DNA of 64,000 nt from Enterobacter bugandensis (GCF_900324475.1 NZ_LT992502.1:3720001-3784000), one strand, 5' to 3'. Counted from the first letter of the stretch, positions 28,857-41,486 are shown. Translations and numbers: made by a program. The notes: generated from the letters alone by a model not told the origin.

Positions 28857-30059
28857 ATGACGTATCGCAGCAAAGTCGCCGCTGTCTATCTGCTGGGCTT
28901 TTTTCTTGATTTGATCAACATGTTTATTGCCAGCGTCGCTTTTCCGGCGATGGCGCAAGCTCTTAACGCCACGCCTTCAGCGCTTGCCTGGGTCAGTAAC
29001 GGATACATTGCCGGCCTGACGCTGGCGATCCCGTTCAGCAGCATGCTCACGCGCCGTTTCGGACCAAAACGGGTCATCCTGATCTCGCTTTTTATGTTCA
29101 GCGCGGCTTCTGCTGCGGCAGGCTTGTCTGCAACGCTGGAAAGCCTGATCGCCTGGCGCGTGCTGCAGGGCGTGGGCGGTGGCTTACTGATCCCCGTCGG
29201 ACAGGCGCTGACCTGGCAACTGTTTCAGCCTCACGAGCGAGCCAGACTCTCCTCGGCGGTCATGCTGGTCGCGCTGCTTGCTCCCGCCTGCTCCCCCGCT
29301 ATCGGGGGCCTGCTGGTGCAGATGCTAAGCTGGCGGTGGATATTTTTCGCGACGCTTCCGGTGGCCATCGTGACCTTTGTGTTGGCCTGCCTGTGGCTTA
29401 AACATGAAATACCCGCGATGAAAGCGGCCAGGCTGCTCAACCTGCGGTTGCTCGCGGACCCGCTTTTGCGTTTTGCCATGCTTGTCTATGTATGCGTTCC
29501 TGGCGTATTTATCGGGGTGAACGTTACGGGCATGTTTTATCTTCAGCACGAGGCGAACATGAGTCCAGCCGCAACGGGTATGCTCATGCTGCCGTGGTCC
29601 GTGGCATCGTTTATCGCCATCACGGCGACGGGACGCTATTTTAACCGTATCGGCCCACAGCCGCTGATTGTTATCGGCTGCCTGCTGCAGGCGACGGGCA
29701 TTCTGCTTTTGCTTAACGTCAGTTCGGCTACGCTGCTTCCTGTCGTTGCGTTTACCCTGATGGGCGCGGGGGGAAGCCTGTGCAGCAGTACCGCTCAGAG
29801 CAGCGCTTTTCTGACAACGCGCCGGGAAGAGATGCCGGATGCCAGCGCGCTGTGGAATCTCAATCGTCAGTTGAGCTTTTTTGCCGGTGCCCTGCTGCTG
29901 GCAGAGGTGCTGAGTCTGGCGCAGAGTTATCTGGCGCCGCTCGCCGCCTGGCACGGAATGTTTCTTTTTGCCGCAGGCATGACCCTATTGCCTGTACTGT
30001 ACGTTTTCCGACTTAACAATACGCAGGTGCTCGCCCAGCTGCGACAGGAGAATTCATGA
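28857..30059 (+). CDS. MFS efflux transporter (EmrB/QacA-like)
   Basis: Inner-membrane facilitator of 400 aa with about twelve hydrophobic segments. The early LDLINMFIASVAFPAMAQAL resembles the DHA2 drug:H+ antiporter motif, and RVLQGVGGGLLIPVGQAL matches the motif-C-like region. GGGAGG precedes the ATG. The stop overlaps the next gene (ATGA), so the two are co-translated. The substrate is unknown. Confidence 0.83.
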   Translation: MTYRSKVAAVYLLGFFLDLINMFIASVAFPAMAQALNATPSALAWVSNGYIAGLTLAIPFSSMLTRRFGPKRVILISLFMFSAASAAAGLSATLESLIAWRVLQGVGGGLLIPVGQALTWQLFQPHERARLSSAVMLVALLAPACSPAIGGLLVQMLSWRWIFFATLPVAIVTFVLACLWLKHEIPAMKAARLLNLRLLADPLLRFAMLVYVCVPGVFIGVNVTGMFYLQHEANMSPAATGMLMLPWSVASFIAITATGRYFNRIGPQPLIVIGCLLQATGILLLLNVSSATLLPVVAFTLMGAGGSLCSSTAQSSAFLTTRREEMPDASALWNLNRQLSFFAGALLLAEVLSLAQSYLAPLAAWHGMFLFAAGMTLLPVLYVFRLNNTQVLAQLRQENS

Positions 30060-30433
30060 CGCCTTTTGAACACGACATTATCGACCTCCACATTGCGCTT
30101 GAAAACTGGTTAGGCAAAGGCGAAGGCGACTCCGACGCCCTGCTCGCCCGTTTCCGGCCAGATTTTCTGATGATCCCACCGGGTGGCGTTCATATCGACT
30201 ATCACGGCCTTGTGGACTTTCTGCACAGTCAGCGAGGAAGCCGCCCCGGACTGAAGATCGTCATTGACGAATTATCCACGATCGAGCGCTGGGATCGTGG
30301 CGCGGTACTGCACTACCGGGAGACGCAAACCCGGCCGGACCTGCCCGTCAACGTGCGCTGGTCAACCGCGGTGCTTAATCAGGAAGGTGGCGGGATTACA
30401 TGGCGTCTGCTACACGAAACGGCCCAGCCGTAG
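30056..30433 (+). CDS. DUF4440/SnoaL-like small protein
   Basis: A 125-residue soluble protein. The pattern IIDLHIALENWLGKGEGDSDALLARFRPDFLMI and later IERWDRGAVLHYRETQT suggests the NTF2-like DUF4440 fold. The function is not known. It overlaps the MFS gene by 4 bases, so it may act on the pump substrate or a related compound; this is a guess from position. A bidirectional terminator follows. Confidence 0.7.
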   Translation: MTPFEHDIIDLHIALENWLGKGEGDSDALLARFRPDFLMIPPGGVHIDYHGLVDFLHSQRGSRPGLKIVIDELSTIERWDRGAVLHYRETQTRPDLPVNVRWSTAVLNQEGGGITWRLLHETAQP

Positions 30434-30441
30434 CACAAAAG

Positions 30442-30471
30442 AAAAAGGCCCGTCTCACGACGGGCCTTTTT
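30442..30471. terminator. Bidirectional terminator between the DUF4440-like gene and rpoS
   Basis: AAAAAGGCCCGTC, a four-base loop TCAC, and GACGGGCCTTTTT make a strong stem with A and T runs on both sides. It can end both the rightward transcript and the leftward rpoS transcript. Confidence 0.9.
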
Positions 30472-30484
30472 GACGAAAGGATGC

Positions 30485-31477
30485 TTATTCGCGGAACAGC
30501 GCTTCGATATTCAGACCTTGCCCCTGCAGAATTTCACGCAGGCGGCGCAGACCTTCTACCTGAATCTGACGAACACGTTCACGGGTCAGGCCAATTTCGC
30601 GGCCGACGTCTTCCAGTGTCGCAGCTTCATACCCCAGTAAACCGAAACGACGTGCCAGCACTTCACGCTGTTTGGCGTTCAGTTCGAACAGCCATTTGAC
30701 GATGCTCTGCTTCATGTCATCGTCCTGCGTGGTGTCTTCCGGGCCGTTGTCTTTTTCATCGGCCAGGATATCCAGCAGCGCTTTTTCGGAGTCGCCACCC
30801 AGCGGGGTGTCAACCGAGGTAATGCGCTCGTTGAGACGCAGCATACGGCTTACGTCATCAACCGGTTTGTCGAGTTGTTCGGCAATTTCTTCTGCGCTTG
30901 GCTCGTGGTCCAGTTTATGGGACAACTCGCGCGCGGTACGCAGATAGACGTTCAACTCTTTGACGATGTGGATCGGCAGTCGGATCGTACGGGTCTGGTT
31001 CATAATAGCCCGTTCGATGGTCTGACGAATCCACCAGGTCGCGTAGGTTGAGAAACGGAACCCGCGTTCCGGGTCAAACTTCTCAACTGCGCGGATGAGA
31101 CCTAAGTTGCCCTCTTCAATCAGATCCAGCAGAGCCAGACCACGATTGCCGTAACGGCGGGCAATTTTCACGACCAGTCGCAGGTTACTTTCGATCATGC
31201 GACGACGCGAGGCAACATCACCACGCAAAGCACGACGTGCGAAATAGACTTCTTCTTCGGCCGTTAGCAGTGGAGAGTAACCAATCTCCCCAAGGTAAAG
31301 CTGAGTCGCGTCCAGTACACGCTGTGTGGCGCCCTGCGATAACAGCTCTTCTTCAGCCAAATCGTTATCACTGGGTTCCTCTTCTACTAAGGCTTTTTCG
31401 TCAAAAGCCTCTGCTCCGTTCTCATCAAATTCCGCGTCTTCATTTAAATCATGAACTTTCAGCGTATTCTGACTCAT
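30485..31477 (-). CDS. rpoS: RpoS, stationary-phase sigma factor
   Basis: Sigma-38 of RNA polymerase, 330 aa, the same length as in E. coli. Region 2 includes [37 protein letters not shown]. Region 3 includes the KELN segment used in turnover, and region 4 ends in the helix-turn-helix [19 protein letters not shown]. The ATG at 31475-31477 gives [14 protein letters not shown]. It follows nlpD. In E. coli the main rpoS promoter lies inside nlpD, and a long leader is regulated by sRNAs; the same layout is likely here. Confidence 0.97.
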   Translation of the reverse strand: MSQNTLKVHDLNEDAEFDENGAEAFDEKALVEEEPSDNDLAEEELLSQGATQRVLDATQLYLGEIGYSPLLTAEEEVYFARRALRGDVASRRRMIESNLRLVVKIARRYGNRGLALLDLIEEGNLGLIRAVEKFDPERGFRFSTYATWWIRQTIERAIMNQTRTIRLPIHIVKELNVYLRTARELSHKLDHEPSAEEIAEQLDKPVDDVSRMLRLNERITSVDTPLGGDSEKALLDILADEKDNGPEDTTQDDDMKQSIVKWLFELNAKQREVLARRFGLLGYEAATLEDVGREIGLTRERVRQIQVEGLRRLREILQGQGLNIEALFRE

Positions 31478-31536
31478 AAGGTGGCTCCTACCCGTGATCC
31501 CTGAACGAGACACCCTGGCTGGCATGCCCCGTCAAT

Positions 31537-32661
31537 TTATCGCTGCGGCAAGTACTGCAGCGGGTTTACGGATTTCCCCTTGTAACGAATTTCAAAATGC
31601 AAGCGTGTAGAACTGGTTCCGGTGCTACCCATGGTAGCGATTTTTTGCCCCGCCTTAACTTCTTGTTGTTCCCGGACCAGCATTGTGTCGTTATGGGCGT
31701 AGGCACTCAGGTAATCATCGTTATGTTTGATGATAATCAGATTACCGTAACCGCGCAGCGCATTACCGGCATACACAACGCGTCCGTCTGCGGTCGCGAT
31801 GATAGCCTGTCCTTTACTGCCTGCGATATCGATCCCTTTGTTCCCACCCTCAGAGGTTGCGAAGTTCTCGATAATCTTGCCGTCGGTTGGCCAGCGCCAT
31901 GCGGTGATGGACGAACTGGCATTCTGACTGCTTGCAGTCGGTTCAGTAGAGCTAACCACAGGTGCCGTGGTCGGTGCTGTGACAACAGTCGCAGTCCCTT
32001 TATTATTCGGCAACATTTTGTTAGCAGTCTGATCACCTGAATCCTCAGAATACGTAATTACAGGTTGTGAAGCAACCACCGTGGTGGATTTTTGTGCAGG
32101 CTTAACGCTGTTATTTTGAGCCGTCACATCGGCCGCTGAAACCGTATTGCCAGGCGTCAGTGGCGTACCCGTTGCGTTGCCCACCTGGAGCGTTTGGCCA
32201 ACTTCCAGAGCATACGGGGCCTGGACGTTATTGCGCTGCGCGAGGTCACGGAAATCGTTCCCGGTGATCCAGGCAATGTAGAACAGCGTATCGCCGCGCT
32301 TCACGGTATAGGTGCTGCCGCCGGTATAGCTGCCTTTCGGAATGTTCCCATACTGGCGGTTATAGACTATGCGGCCATTTTGGGTCTGAACAGGCTGTTC
32401 AACTGGCTGAATCTGCGTTGGCTGTGTAACAGGATGTTGCACAGGCTGAATTTGTGGTGTTTGCTGCGGCGCAGCAGTACCCATTTTAGGCGGAGGCGTG
32501 ATCAACATTCCGCTGGACGTGTTACCGGAGCCGCTGTTTCCCCCGACGGAACTGACGGGCGCAGGCGCGTTGTTGGAACTTGTACAGCCTGCCAGCCAGA
32601 GCGAAACCAGTGATAATGCCGCAACACGGCTGATGGTGAATTTAGGGCTTCCCGCGCTCAT
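31537..32661 (-). CDS. nlpD: NlpD, outer-membrane lipoprotein activator of AmiC
   Basis: Septal lipoprotein of 374 aa that activates the amidase AmiC at cell division. The signal ends in the lipobox LAGC. A proline/glutamine-rich linker leads to a LysM domain ([19 protein letters not shown]) and a C-terminal LytM/M23 domain. That domain reads GNKGIDIAG where active peptidases have H-x(3)-D, so it is degenerate, as in E. coli NlpD. The main rpoS promoter is expected inside this gene. Confidence 0.95.
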   Translation of the reverse strand: MSAGSPKFTISRVAALSLVSLWLAGCTSSNNAPAPVSSVGGNSGSGNTSSGMLITPPPKMGTAAPQQTPQIQPVQHPVTQPTQIQPVEQPVQTQNGRIVYNRQYGNIPKGSYTGGSTYTVKRGDTLFYIAWITGNDFRDLAQRNNVQAPYALEVGQTLQVGNATGTPLTPGNTVSAADVTAQNNSVKPAQKSTTVVASQPVITYSEDSGDQTANKMLPNNKGTATVVTAPTTAPVVSSTEPTASSQNASSSITAWRWPTDGKIIENFATSEGGNKGIDIAGSKGQAIIATADGRVVYAGNALRGYGNLIIIKHNDDYLSAYAHNDTMLVREQQEVKAGQKIATMGSTGTSSTRLHFEIRYKGKSVNPLQYLPQR

Positions 32662-32777
32662 TTATCCCCCAGGAATGTGTTAACTACCAGTGACTTAAAA
32701 TTTACCGTGATGACACGAATCTTTCGCGCCACACCATACGCTGAATTTGCCTTAATAACCCTGGATAAATCCGAGTC

Positions 32778-34139
<1,362 letters not shown>

Positions 34140-34159
<20 letters not shown>

Positions 34160-35189
34160 AATCACCCGAGGTGTTGATTAGTTCCCTGACAACACTGGTG
34201 GCAAAGCTACCTGCCGGCAGCCAGAAGCGTAACTCGACGGTCACGTCATCCCACCAGTTCCAGCTTAACTGCTGCGGATAGAGCAGCATCGCGCGGCGCG
34301 CTGCTTCGACTTTTTCCCGCACCAGCAAGGATTGTAATTCCGGCACATCCGCCACGGCGGACTGCTCAGCGCTCAACGCGTCGCCCTGGGTGCCCCAGTC
34401 GCCTGAGCCCGGCAAAGCTGCGGTAATCATCAGCGCTTTGGCATCCACGCGCGACTGCACATCGGCCATTTCTTCGGCCGTTGCCACAAACCAGCTTCCG
34501 CGTCCCGCTAATTGTAGCGCATCGCCAACAACAACTTGATTCGCGTCCGGTTTTTTCAGCCTTTCGCTCACAATCTGATTAAACAACGCGCTGCGGGCCG
34601 CCGACAACCAAAAACTGCGTTTATTCCTGTCGCGCACCGGCGCATCGCTTTGCGCCCAGCGCAGCGCGCCCTGCAGGTTGCTGCCGCCAATGCCAAAGCG
34701 CTGCGCGCCAAAGTAGTTCGGAACGCCGCGTTCATTGATGGCATTCAGGCGCTTTTCAACGTCTTCACGGTTAGTCACTTCGCGCAGCACCAGCGTAAAC
34801 GCGTTGCCTTTCAACGCCCCCAGGCGCAGCTTGCGCTTGTGGCGGGCGTACTCCAGCACCTTACAGCCTTCAAGCTCAAATTTGCTTAAATCAGGCATCG
34901 CATTGCCGGGTACGCGGGCGCAGAGCCACTGCTCGGTGACGGCGTGTTTATCTTTCTGCCCGGCAAAGCTCACTTCCCGGGCGTGAATTTTGAGGAATTT
35001 TGCCAGCGCGTCGGCCACAAAGCGGGTGTTGCAGCCGTTTTTCAGAATACGCACCAGGATATGTTCGCCTTCGCCATCGGGCTCAAAGCCCAGATCCTCC
35101 ACCACGAGGAAATCTTCCGGGCTGGCTTTCAGTACCCCGTTCCCCTGCGGCTTGCCGTGCAGGTATGTCAGATTATCGAAGTCCGTCAT
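34140..35189 (-). CDS. truD: TruD, tRNA pseudouridine-13 synthase
   Basis: Pseudouridine synthase acting at U13 of tRNA-Glu, 349 aa as in E. coli. The catalytic aspartate lies in [13 protein letters not shown], and [15 protein letters not shown] is the family signature. It overlaps the ends of ispF (4 bases) and surE (20 bases), so translation of the row is probably coupled. Confidence 0.96.
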
Positions 35190-35665
35190 TTTGCCGCCTT
35201 CACCAGCAGCGCCACGGCTTCACAGGCAATCCCTTCGCCACGACCGGTAAAGCCCAGCTTCTCCGTGGTGGTGGCTTTGACGTTGACGTCGTCCATATGG
35301 CAGCCCAGATCTTCAGCGATAAATACGCGCATCTGCGGAATGTGCGGCAGCATTTTCGGGGCCTGGGCAATAATCGTCACGTCGACGTTGCCGAGGGTGT
35401 AACCTTTCGCCTGAATACGGCGCCACGCTTCGCGCAGCAGTTCGCGGCTGTCCGCCCCTTTAAAGGCCGGGTCGGTGTCCGGGAACAGCTTGCCGATATC
35501 ACCCAGCGCGGCAGCGCCGAGCAGCGCGTCGGTCAGCGCATGCAGCGCCACGTCGCCATCAGAATGCGCCAGCAGCCCTTTTTCGTAAGGAATACGTACG
35601 CCGCCAATGATAATTGGGCCTTCTCCGCCAAAGGCGTGTACATCAAAACCGTGTCCAATTCGCAT
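35186..35665 (-). CDS. ispF: IspF, 2-C-methyl-D-erythritol 2,4-cyclodiphosphate synthase
   Basis: MEP-pathway enzyme of isoprenoid synthesis, 159 aa. [14 protein letters not shown] supplies the zinc-binding Asp and His, and [19 protein letters not shown] is the second signature. It abuts ispD, sharing one base, so consecutive-pathway enzymes are encoded side by side. Confidence 0.97.
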   Translation of the reverse strand: MRIGHGFDVHAFGGEGPIIIGGVRIPYEKGLLAHSDGDVALHALTDALLGAAALGDIGKLFPDTDPAFKGADSRELLREAWRRIQAKGYTLGNVDVTIIAQAPKMLPHIPQMRVFIAEDLGCHMDDVNVKATTTEKLGFTGRGEGIACEAVALLVKAAK

Positions 35666-36375
35666 TATGCCTTCTCCTGATGGGTCGAACGGGTAAGATA
35701 AAATTCCGCGAGCTGTAAATCTTCCGGGCGCGTCACTTTTATATTATCAGCGCGCCCTTCAACAAGCGTGGGGTGAAAACCGCAATACTCCAGCGCGGAG
35801 GCTTCGTCCGTGATGGTCGCGCCTTCATTAAGGGCACGCGTTAAGCAGTCGTGGAGCAGTTCGCGGGGGAAAAATTGCGGCGTCAGCGCGTGCCATAAGT
35901 CGACGCGCTCAACGGTGTGGGCGATAGCACGCTTGCCCGGCTCGGCACGCTTCATGGTGTCGCGCACCGGCGCGGCCAGAATGCCGCCCACTTTACTGGT
36001 TTCGCTCAGCGCCAGCAGGCGTGCCAGGTCGTCCTGATGCAGGCACGGACGTGCCGCGTCATGGACCAGCACCCACTGGGCGCTTCCGGCAGCCTGAATG
36101 CCCGCCAGCACGGAATCGGCGCGCTCGGCGCCGCCATCAACTACGGTAATCTGTGGGTGTTTTGCCAGCGGCAGCTGCGCAAAGCGGGCATCGCCGGGAC
36201 TGATGGCGATGACCACGTGCGTCACCCGCGGGTGCGCCAGCAGCGCCGTCACGGCGTGCTCAAGGATCGTTTTATCGCCAATTGAGAGGTACTGCTTGGG
36301 ACATTCTGTCTGCATGCGCCGGCCAAAACCTGCGGCCGGCACCACGGCACATACGTCCGAAAAAGTTGCTGCCAT
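35665..36375 (-). CDS. ispD: IspD, 2-C-methyl-D-erythritol 4-phosphate cytidylyltransferase
   Basis: MEP-pathway enzyme that joins MEP to CTP, 236 aa. The CTP-binding loop is [20 protein letters not shown], and VHDAARPC lies further on. The ATG at 36373-36375 gives [12 protein letters not shown] and the E. coli length; a 21-codon extension into the ftsB gap has no support. ftsB ends 20 bases upstream. Confidence 0.96.
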   Translation of the reverse strand: MAATFSDVCAVVPAAGFGRRMQTECPKQYLSIGDKTILEHAVTALLAHPRVTHVVIAISPGDARFAQLPLAKHPQITVVDGGAERADSVLAGIQAAGSAQWVLVHDAARPCLHQDDLARLLALSETSKVGGILAAPVRDTMKRAEPGKRAIAHTVERVDLWHALTPQFFPRELLHDCLTRALNEGATITDEASALEYCGFHPTLVEGRADNIKVTRPEDLQLAEFYLTRSTHQEKA

Positions 36376-36394
36376 GTCGTAATCCTGGGCCTGA

Positions 36395-36706
36395 TTATCG
36401 ATTGTTTTGTGCTGAGCCCTGATTGCGTTTAGACGCATCCGGAACCAGACGATAAAAGGTTTCGCCCGGCTTAGTCATACTGAGTTCATTGCGTGCGCGC
36501 TCCTCAATCGCCTCCTGGCCGCCATTGAGGTCATCAATTTCAGCAAAGAGTTGATCGTTACGCGCCTTAAGTTTGGCATTTGTTGCCTGCTGAGCCGCGA
36601 CGTCATCGCTCACCCGGCTGTAGTCGTGCAGCCCGTTCTTACCGAACCACAACGAATATTGCAGCCAGACCAGCAAAGCCAGCAACAGCAGCGTTAGTTT
36701 ACCCAT
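36395..36706 (-). CDS. ftsB: FtsB, cell division protein
   Basis: Bitopic divisome protein, 103 aa as in E. coli, that forms the FtsQLB complex. One membrane segment ([19 protein letters not shown]) is followed by a periplasmic coiled coil ([22 protein letters not shown]) and a C-terminal part that contacts FtsQ. It lies upstream of ispD in the usual order. Confidence 0.95.
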   Translation of the reverse strand: MGKLTLLLLALLVWLQYSLWFGKNGLHDYSRVSDDVAAQQATNAKLKARNDQLFAEIDDLNGGQEAIEERARNELSMTKPGETFYRLVPDASKRNQGSAQNNR

Positions 36707-36785
36707 CCTGCCCCCTGAAAAAACGGCATCATCATCCCATAACTTTCCGTTCGACTCTACTGCGGGGTTTTAATTATGTCGCAAG

Positions 36786-37112
36786 TTAGCCCATCAGCCA
36801 TAAAAACAGCAGGCCAAAGATGACGACAACGGTGGCAATCGTGATAACCGTACTGTACAGGAGCTTGCCGTTGAAAAGGGAGTGCAGCGCAACCCCGACA
36901 ACGACCGCAACGGGCATCAGCGCCAGGAAGAAGGGCCAGGTGTAGAGAAAGAAGAAAAGGGTGTTACCACCGTAGATCAAAAACGGGATACCCAGCGCCA
37001 GTAACCACGACGCAAAGCCGACTATCGCCCCAGGGAAGGACCAGGTCGTCTCATTGTCGGTGGTTAACGGTTCCGACCCGGTGGTGATAATGTAGTTTTC
37101 ACTGTTGCGCAT
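36786..37112 (-). CDS. ygbE: YgbE, inner membrane protein (DUF3561)
   Basis: A 108-residue protein with three hydrophobic segments. The sequence ETTWSFPGAIVGFASWLLALGIPFLIYGGNTLFFFLYTWPFF identifies it with E. coli YgbE, at the same place between cysC and ftsB. The function is unknown. Codon use looks like that of its neighbours. Confidence 0.88.
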   Translation of the reverse strand: MRNSENYIITTGSEPLTTDNETTWSFPGAIVGFASWLLALGIPFLIYGGNTLFFFLYTWPFFLALMPVAVVVGVALHSLFNGKLLYSTVITIATVVVIFGLLFLWLMG

Positions 37113-37135
37113 AGCTAATCCTGTGACCGTGACTC

Positions 37136-37164
37136 ATCGTTCGGGAAGACAGCTCCCGAACGAT
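37136..37164. other. Stable inverted repeat after cysC
   Basis: ATCGTTCGGGA, a 7-base loop and TCCCGAACGAT make a perfect 11-bp stem between cysC and ygbE. There is no U run on the leftward side, so it may be an mRNA 3'-end stabiliser or a weak terminator of the cys operon. Confidence 0.6.
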
Positions 37165-37170
37165 ACCGCC

Positions 37171-37776
37171 TCAGGATCTGATAATATCGTCCCGTCTGAG
37201 CAGGTCTAATAATTGGCTTACTAAATTTGTTACCAATTGTTGACCTTCCAGGTGAATCTCAGGCGATTCAGGCGCTTCGTAAACCGAGTCAATTCCGGTG
37301 AAGTTTCGAAGCTCGCCGGCACGCGCTTTTTTGTACAGCCCTTTCGGATCGCGCGCTTCGCAGATCTCCAGCGGCGTATCGACAAACACTTCGATAAAGC
37401 GATCCTGACCCACGCGCTCGCGCACCATCTGGCGCTCTGCGCGGTGTGGCGAGATAAACGCCGTCAGCACCACCAGCCCGGCGTCAGCCATCAGGCTGGC
37501 GACTTCACCTACCCGGCGAATGTTCTCTTTGCGGTCGTCGTCGCTGAACCCCAAATCGCTGCACAGGCCGTGACGCACGTTGTCGCCATCCAGCAGGTAG
37601 GTACTTACTCCCTGCTGATGCAGCGCCTCTTCCAGCGCGCCCGCCACCGTGGATTTACCGGAGCCAGACAGCCCGGTAAACCACAGCACCACCCCACGGT
37701 GGCCATGAAGCTGTTCGCGCTGGGCGACGGTGACCGGATGAGGATGCCAGACGACGTTCTCATCATGGGCGGCCAT
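37171..37776 (-). CDS. cysC: CysC, adenylylsulfate kinase
   Basis: Phosphorylates APS to PAPS, 201 aa. Walker A is [14 protein letters not shown], with [17 protein letters not shown] and [14 protein letters not shown] typical of APS kinases. It shares one base with the end of cysN and is the last gene of cysGDNC. In E. coli this operon is activated by CysB with N-acetylserine. Confidence 0.96.
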   Translation of the reverse strand: MAAHDENVVWHPHPVTVAQREQLHGHRGVVLWFTGLSGSGKSTVAGALEEALHQQGVSTYLLDGDNVRHGLCSDLGFSDDDRKENIRRVGEVASLMADAGLVVLTAFISPHRAERQMVRERVGQDRFIEVFVDTPLEICEARDPKGLYKKARAGELRNFTGIDSVYEAPESPEIHLEGQQLVTNLVSQLLDLLRRDDIIRS

Positions 37777-39200
37777 TACTTGCCTCCCAGCAGATCGCGG
37801 GCGCCCCAGTGCGGGAAGTGCTTACGCACCAGCGCGTTCAGCTCCAGCTCGAAGGCGCTGAACTCAGAGGTCACGCTCACCTGCGCGTTAGGCTCGCGCA
37901 CCATGCCAGCACCGACGGTAACGTTGGTCAGGCGGTCAATAAAGATCAGCCCGCCCGTCACCGGGTTCTGCTGATACGGATCCAGCACCAGCGGCTCGTC
38001 GAAGGTCAGATCCACCAGGCCAATACCGTTCAGCGGCAGCTCGCTCACATCACGGTGGGTCAGGTTGTTGATGTCCACCTGGAACTGAATGCCGTCCACG
38101 CGGGCGCGGGTTTTCTTGCCCGCAATTTTGATGTCGTAGCTCTGGCCTGCGGTCAGCGGCTGTTCGGCCATCCACACCACGTCCACGGACGCGCCCTGCA
38201 CCGCCGCCAGCGTCTCCTGCGCGTCGACCAGCAGGTCACCGCGGCTGATATCAATTTCGTCTTTCAGCACCAGCGTGACCGCTTCACCCGCTCCGGCCTC
38301 AGGCAGATCGCCGTCGAAGGTCACGATACGCGCAATTGCTGACTCCACGCCGGATGGCAGCACCTTAACGCGCTGCCCCACCTTCACGGAACCGGAAGCA
38401 ATAGTGCCGGAGAAGCCGCGGAAATCGAGGTTTGGACGGTTCACGTACTGCACCGGGAAGCGCATTGGCTGAGTGTCGACCACGCGATGAATTTCAACGG
38501 TTTCGAGCACTTCCAGCAGCGTCGGGCCGCTGTACCACGGCATGTTTGCGCTCTGGGAGGCGACGTTATCCCCTTCCAGCGCCGAGAGCGGCACAAAGCG
38601 AATATCCAGGTTGCCCGGCAGCTGTTCGGCAAAGGTCAGGTAGCTCTGGCGGATCTCCTCGAATTTTTCTTCGCTGAAGTTCACCAGATCCATCTTGTTG
38701 ACCGCCACCACCAGGTGCTTGATCCCCAGCAAAGTGGAGATAAAGCTGTGGCGACGGGTTTGATCCAGCACGCCTTTACGGGCGTCCATCAGCAGGATCG
38801 CCAGATCGCAGGTGGATGCGCCGGTCGCCATATTGCGGGTGTACTGCTCGTGGCCCGGGGTGTCGGCAATAATAAACTTGCGCTTCTCGGTGGAGAAATA
38901 GCGATAGGCCACGTCAATAGTGATGCCCTGCTCGCGCTCCGCCTGCAGGCCGTCCACCAGCAGCGCCAGGTCAAGTTTTTCGCCCTGGGTGCCGTGACGC
39001 TTGCTGTCGTTATGCAGGGAAGAGAGCTGATCTTCATAAATCTGGCGCGTGTCGTGCAGCAGGCGGCCAATCAGGGTACTTTTCCCGTCATCCACGCTGC
39101 CGCAGGTCAGAAAGCGCAGCAGGCTTTTATGTTGTTGGGCGTGCAGATACGCTTCCACGCCGCCTTCGTTGGCAATTTGTTGAGCAATAGTGGTGTTCAT
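37776..39200 (-). CDS. cysN: CysN, sulfate adenylyltransferase GTPase subunit
   Basis: GTPase subunit of ATP sulfurylase, 474 aa. G1 is [16 protein letters not shown]3 is [13 protein letters not shown] and G4 is NKMDL, followed by EF-Tu-like beta-barrel domains. It couples GTP hydrolysis to APS formation by CysD, whose gene lies 9 bases upstream. Confidence 0.96.
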   Translation of the reverse strand: MNTTIAQQIANEGGVEAYLHAQQHKSLLRFLTCGSVDDGKSTLIGRLLHDTRQIYEDQLSSLHNDSKRHGTQGEKLDLALLVDGLQAEREQGITIDVAYRYFSTEKRKFIIADTPGHEQYTRNMATGASTCDLAILLMDARKGVLDQTRRHSFISTLLGIKHLVVAVNKMDLVNFSEEKFEEIRQSYLTFAEQLPGNLDIRFVPLSALEGDNVASQSANMPWYSGPTLLEVLETVEIHRVVDTQPMRFPVQYVNRPNLDFRGFSGTIASGSVKVGQRVKVLPSGVESAIARIVTFDGDLPEAGAGEAVTLVLKDEIDISRGDLLVDAQETLAAVQGASVDVVWMAEQPLTAGQSYDIKIAGKKTRARVDGIQFQVDINNLTHRDVSELPLNGIGLVDLTFDEPLVLDPYQQNPVTGGLIFIDRLTNVTVGAGMVREPNAQVSVTSEFSAFELELNALVRKHFPHWGARDLLGGK

Positions 39201-39209
39201 GGCGGCTCC

Positions 39210-40118
39210 TTAGAAATAACCCTGACGTTTCTTCAGCTCCATGGAGCCTGCCTGGTCGCGGTCAATCACGCGCCCCTGTCGCTCGCTGGTGGTGGACACC
39301 AGCATCTCTTCGATGATCTCCGGCAGCGTCTGCGCGTTCGATTCCACCGCGCCGGTCAGCGGCCAGCAGCCGAGGGTACGGAAACGGACCATCTGTTTTT
39401 TGATCACTTCACCCGGCTGCAGGTCGATACGATCGTCGTCAATCATCATCAGCATGCCGTCGCGCTCCAGCACCGGGCGCTCGGCGGCCAGGTACAGCGG
39501 AACAATCTCGATGTTTTCCAGATAGATGTACTGCCAGATATCCAGCTCGGTCCAGTTAGAGAGCGGGAAGACGCGAATGCTTTCGCCCTTGTTGATCTGG
39601 CCGTTGTAGTTGTGCCACAGCTCCGGGCGCTGGTTTTTCGGATCCCAGCGATGGAAGCGGTCGCGGAAGGAGTAGATACGCTCTTTGGCGCGGGACTTTT
39701 CTTCGTCACGCCGCGCGCCGCCGAAGGCCGCGTCAAAACCGTACTTGTTCAGCGCCTGCTTCAGCCCTTCGGTTTTCATGATGTCGGTATGCTTGGCGCT
39801 GCCGTGGACGAACGGGTTAATGCCCATCGCCACCCCTTCCGGATTTTTGTGCACCAGCAGCTCGCAGCCGTAGGCTTTGGCGGTACGGTCGCGGAATTCG
39901 TACATTTCGCGGAATTTCCAGCCGGTATCCACGTGCAGCAGCGGGAACGGCAGCGTGCCCGGATAAAACGCTTTACGCGCCAGGTGCAGCATGACGCTGG
40001 AATCTTTACCGATGGAGTACATCATCACCGGGTTAGAGAACTCGGCGGCCACTTCGCGGATAATATGGATACTTTCCGCTTCGAGCTGCCGCAGGTGAGT
40101 AAGTCGTTTTTGGTCCAT
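39210..40118 (-). CDS. cysD: CysD, sulfate adenylyltransferase catalytic subunit
   Basis: Makes adenosine 5'-phosphosulfate from ATP and sulfate, 302 aa. The PP-loop is [34 protein letters not shown] and the later [16 protein letters not shown] are family signatures. It precedes cysN by 9 bases and follows cysG by 9 bases. Confidence 0.96.
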   Translation of the reverse strand: MDQKRLTHLRQLEAESIHIIREVAAEFSNPVMMYSIGKDSSVMLHLARKAFYPGTLPFPLLHVDTGWKFREMYEFRDRTAKAYGCELLVHKNPEGVAMGINPFVHGSAKHTDIMKTEGLKQALNKYGFDAAFGGARRDEEKSRAKERIYSFRDRFHRWDPKNQRPELWHNYNGQINKGESIRVFPLSNWTELDIWQYIYLENIEIVPLYLAAERPVLERDGMLMMIDDDRIDLQPGEVIKKQMVRFRTLGCWPLTGAVESNAQTLPEIIEEMLVSTTSERQGRVIDRDQAGSMELKKRQGYF

Positions 40119-40127
40119 AACCGTTCC

Positions 40128-41486
40128 TTAAGCCAAATTTACAACAGAAGAACCAAAGCCTTCTGTATCGGTTGTGTGTTGGAACCAGGCGAGGGTGCTG
40201 TGCAGCTGCACCACCTCTCCCACCACGATCAGGGCAGGCATCGGGGCGTCTTTCGCCAGGGTTGCAAGGTCTTGTAATGTGCCGATAGCGACATGCTGAT
40301 CGACACGCGTACCGCGAGAAATGACGGCAACGGGCGTCGTCGCCTCACGACCGTGCTGAATAAGCTGTTCGCTGATGTCCGCCGCCTTCATCGTGCCCAT
40401 GTATATCGCCAGCGTTTGTCGGCTCTGGGCGAGGTGCGACCAGTCGAACGGCGTGCTGTCGGCCTTGTAGTGCCCGGTCACAAAAGTGACGCTCTGGGCG
40501 TAATCGCGATGGGTCAGCGGAATGCCGGCGTAGGCCGTCACGGCTGACGCCGCCGTGATGCCGGGCACCACCTGGAACGGCACGCCAGCTTCGGCTGCCG
40601 CCTGCAGTTCTTCACCGCCGCGACCGAAAATGAACGGGTCGCCCCCTTTCAGGCGCACCACGGTTTTGCCCGCTTTCGCGGCGTCAATCAGCATCTGGTT
40701 GGTATCGTGCTGCGGCACGGAGTGTTCCCCCGCCCGTTTGCCGACGCAGATTTGCTCCGCATCGCGACGGATCAGCTCGCGCACACCGTCGGTGACCAGA
40801 TGGTCGTAGAACACCACGTCCGCATCCTGCAGCACCTGCAGGCCGCGCAGCGTCAGCAAACCGGCATCCCCCGGCCCGGCTCCCACCAGAATAATTTCCC
40901 CGCCCGTACTGCCGGGGTTATCCAGTTCGTCTTCGAGAATTTTCTGCGCCGCCGTCTCATTGCCCGCCTGCATCAGGCTGGCAAAGCGGCCGCGAAATAC
41001 GCGCTCCCAGAAGCGACGGCGTTCCGTCACGCTGGTCAGGCGGTTTTTTAAATGGTTGCGCCAGTAGCTGGCTTTCTCCGCCATGCGCCCGAGGCTGGTC
41101 GGCAGCAGCGCTTCGATCTTTTCCCGCAGCACGCGCGCCAGCACCGGCGCGGTGCCGCCGGAGGAGATCGCCACCAGCAGCGGCGAGCGGTCAACGATCG
41201 ACGGGAAGATAAACGAGCATAAAGGCTGGTCGTCCACCACGTTCACCAGACGGTAACGGGCCTGAGCCGCGTCGGAGATCCGCCGGTTCAGTTCCCGATT
41301 TTCAGTCGCCGCAATCACCAGCACCACGCTGTCGATCTGTGACTCGTCGAAATCCGCCTCTTCAACAACCCGCACCTGTGCCCCTGCGCGCTGCAAAAAC
41401 GCGATTTTGCGATCGGCAATTTCTCCCGTGCCGACAACCAGTACCGGTCGGTCTTTTAAGGCGGCAAAAAGGGGCAGATAGTCCAC
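40128..41486 (-). CDS. cysG: CysG, siroheme synthase, in the cys operon
   Basis: Trifunctional siroheme synthase for the sulfite reductase cofactor. The N-terminal dehydrogenase/ferrochelatase half has [15 protein letters not shown] (NAD site), NVVDDQP and [18 protein letters not shown]. The C-terminal uroporphyrinogen methyltransferase half has [18 protein letters not shown] and [19 protein letters not shown]. The GTG at 41484-41486 gives [10 protein letters not shown], like other CysG proteins, and 452 aa; a TTG at 41493-41495 would add three residues. It has a shorter first half than the nir-linked CysG, so it looks like a diverged second type. Confidence 0.88.
   Translation of the reverse strand: MDYLPLFAALKDRPVLVVGTGEIADRKIAFLQRAGAQVRVVEEADFDESQIDSVVLVIAATENRELNRRISDAAQARYRLVNVVDDQPLCSFIFPSIVDRSPLLVAISSGGTAPVLARVLREKIEALLPTSLGRMAEKASYWRNHLKNRLTSVTERRRFWERVFRGRFASLMQAGNETAAQKILEDELDNPGSTGGEIILVGAGPGDAGLLTLRGLQVLQDADVVFYDHLVTDGVRELIRRDAEQICVGKRAGEHSVPQHDTNQMLIDAAKAGKTVVRLKGGDPFIFGRGGEELQAAAEAGVPFQVVPGITAASAVTAYAGIPLTHRDYAQSVTFVTGHYKADSTPFDWSHLAQSRQTLAIYMGTMKAADISEQLIQHGREATTPVAVISRGTRVDQHVAIGTLQDLATLAKDAPMPALIVVGEVVQLHSTLAWFQHTTDTEGFGSSVVNLA

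Noticed and set aside
38487..40277. A 596-codon rightward open frame
   Set aside because: It lies antisense to cysN and cysD, which have intact motifs; its composition is typical of a shadow frame.
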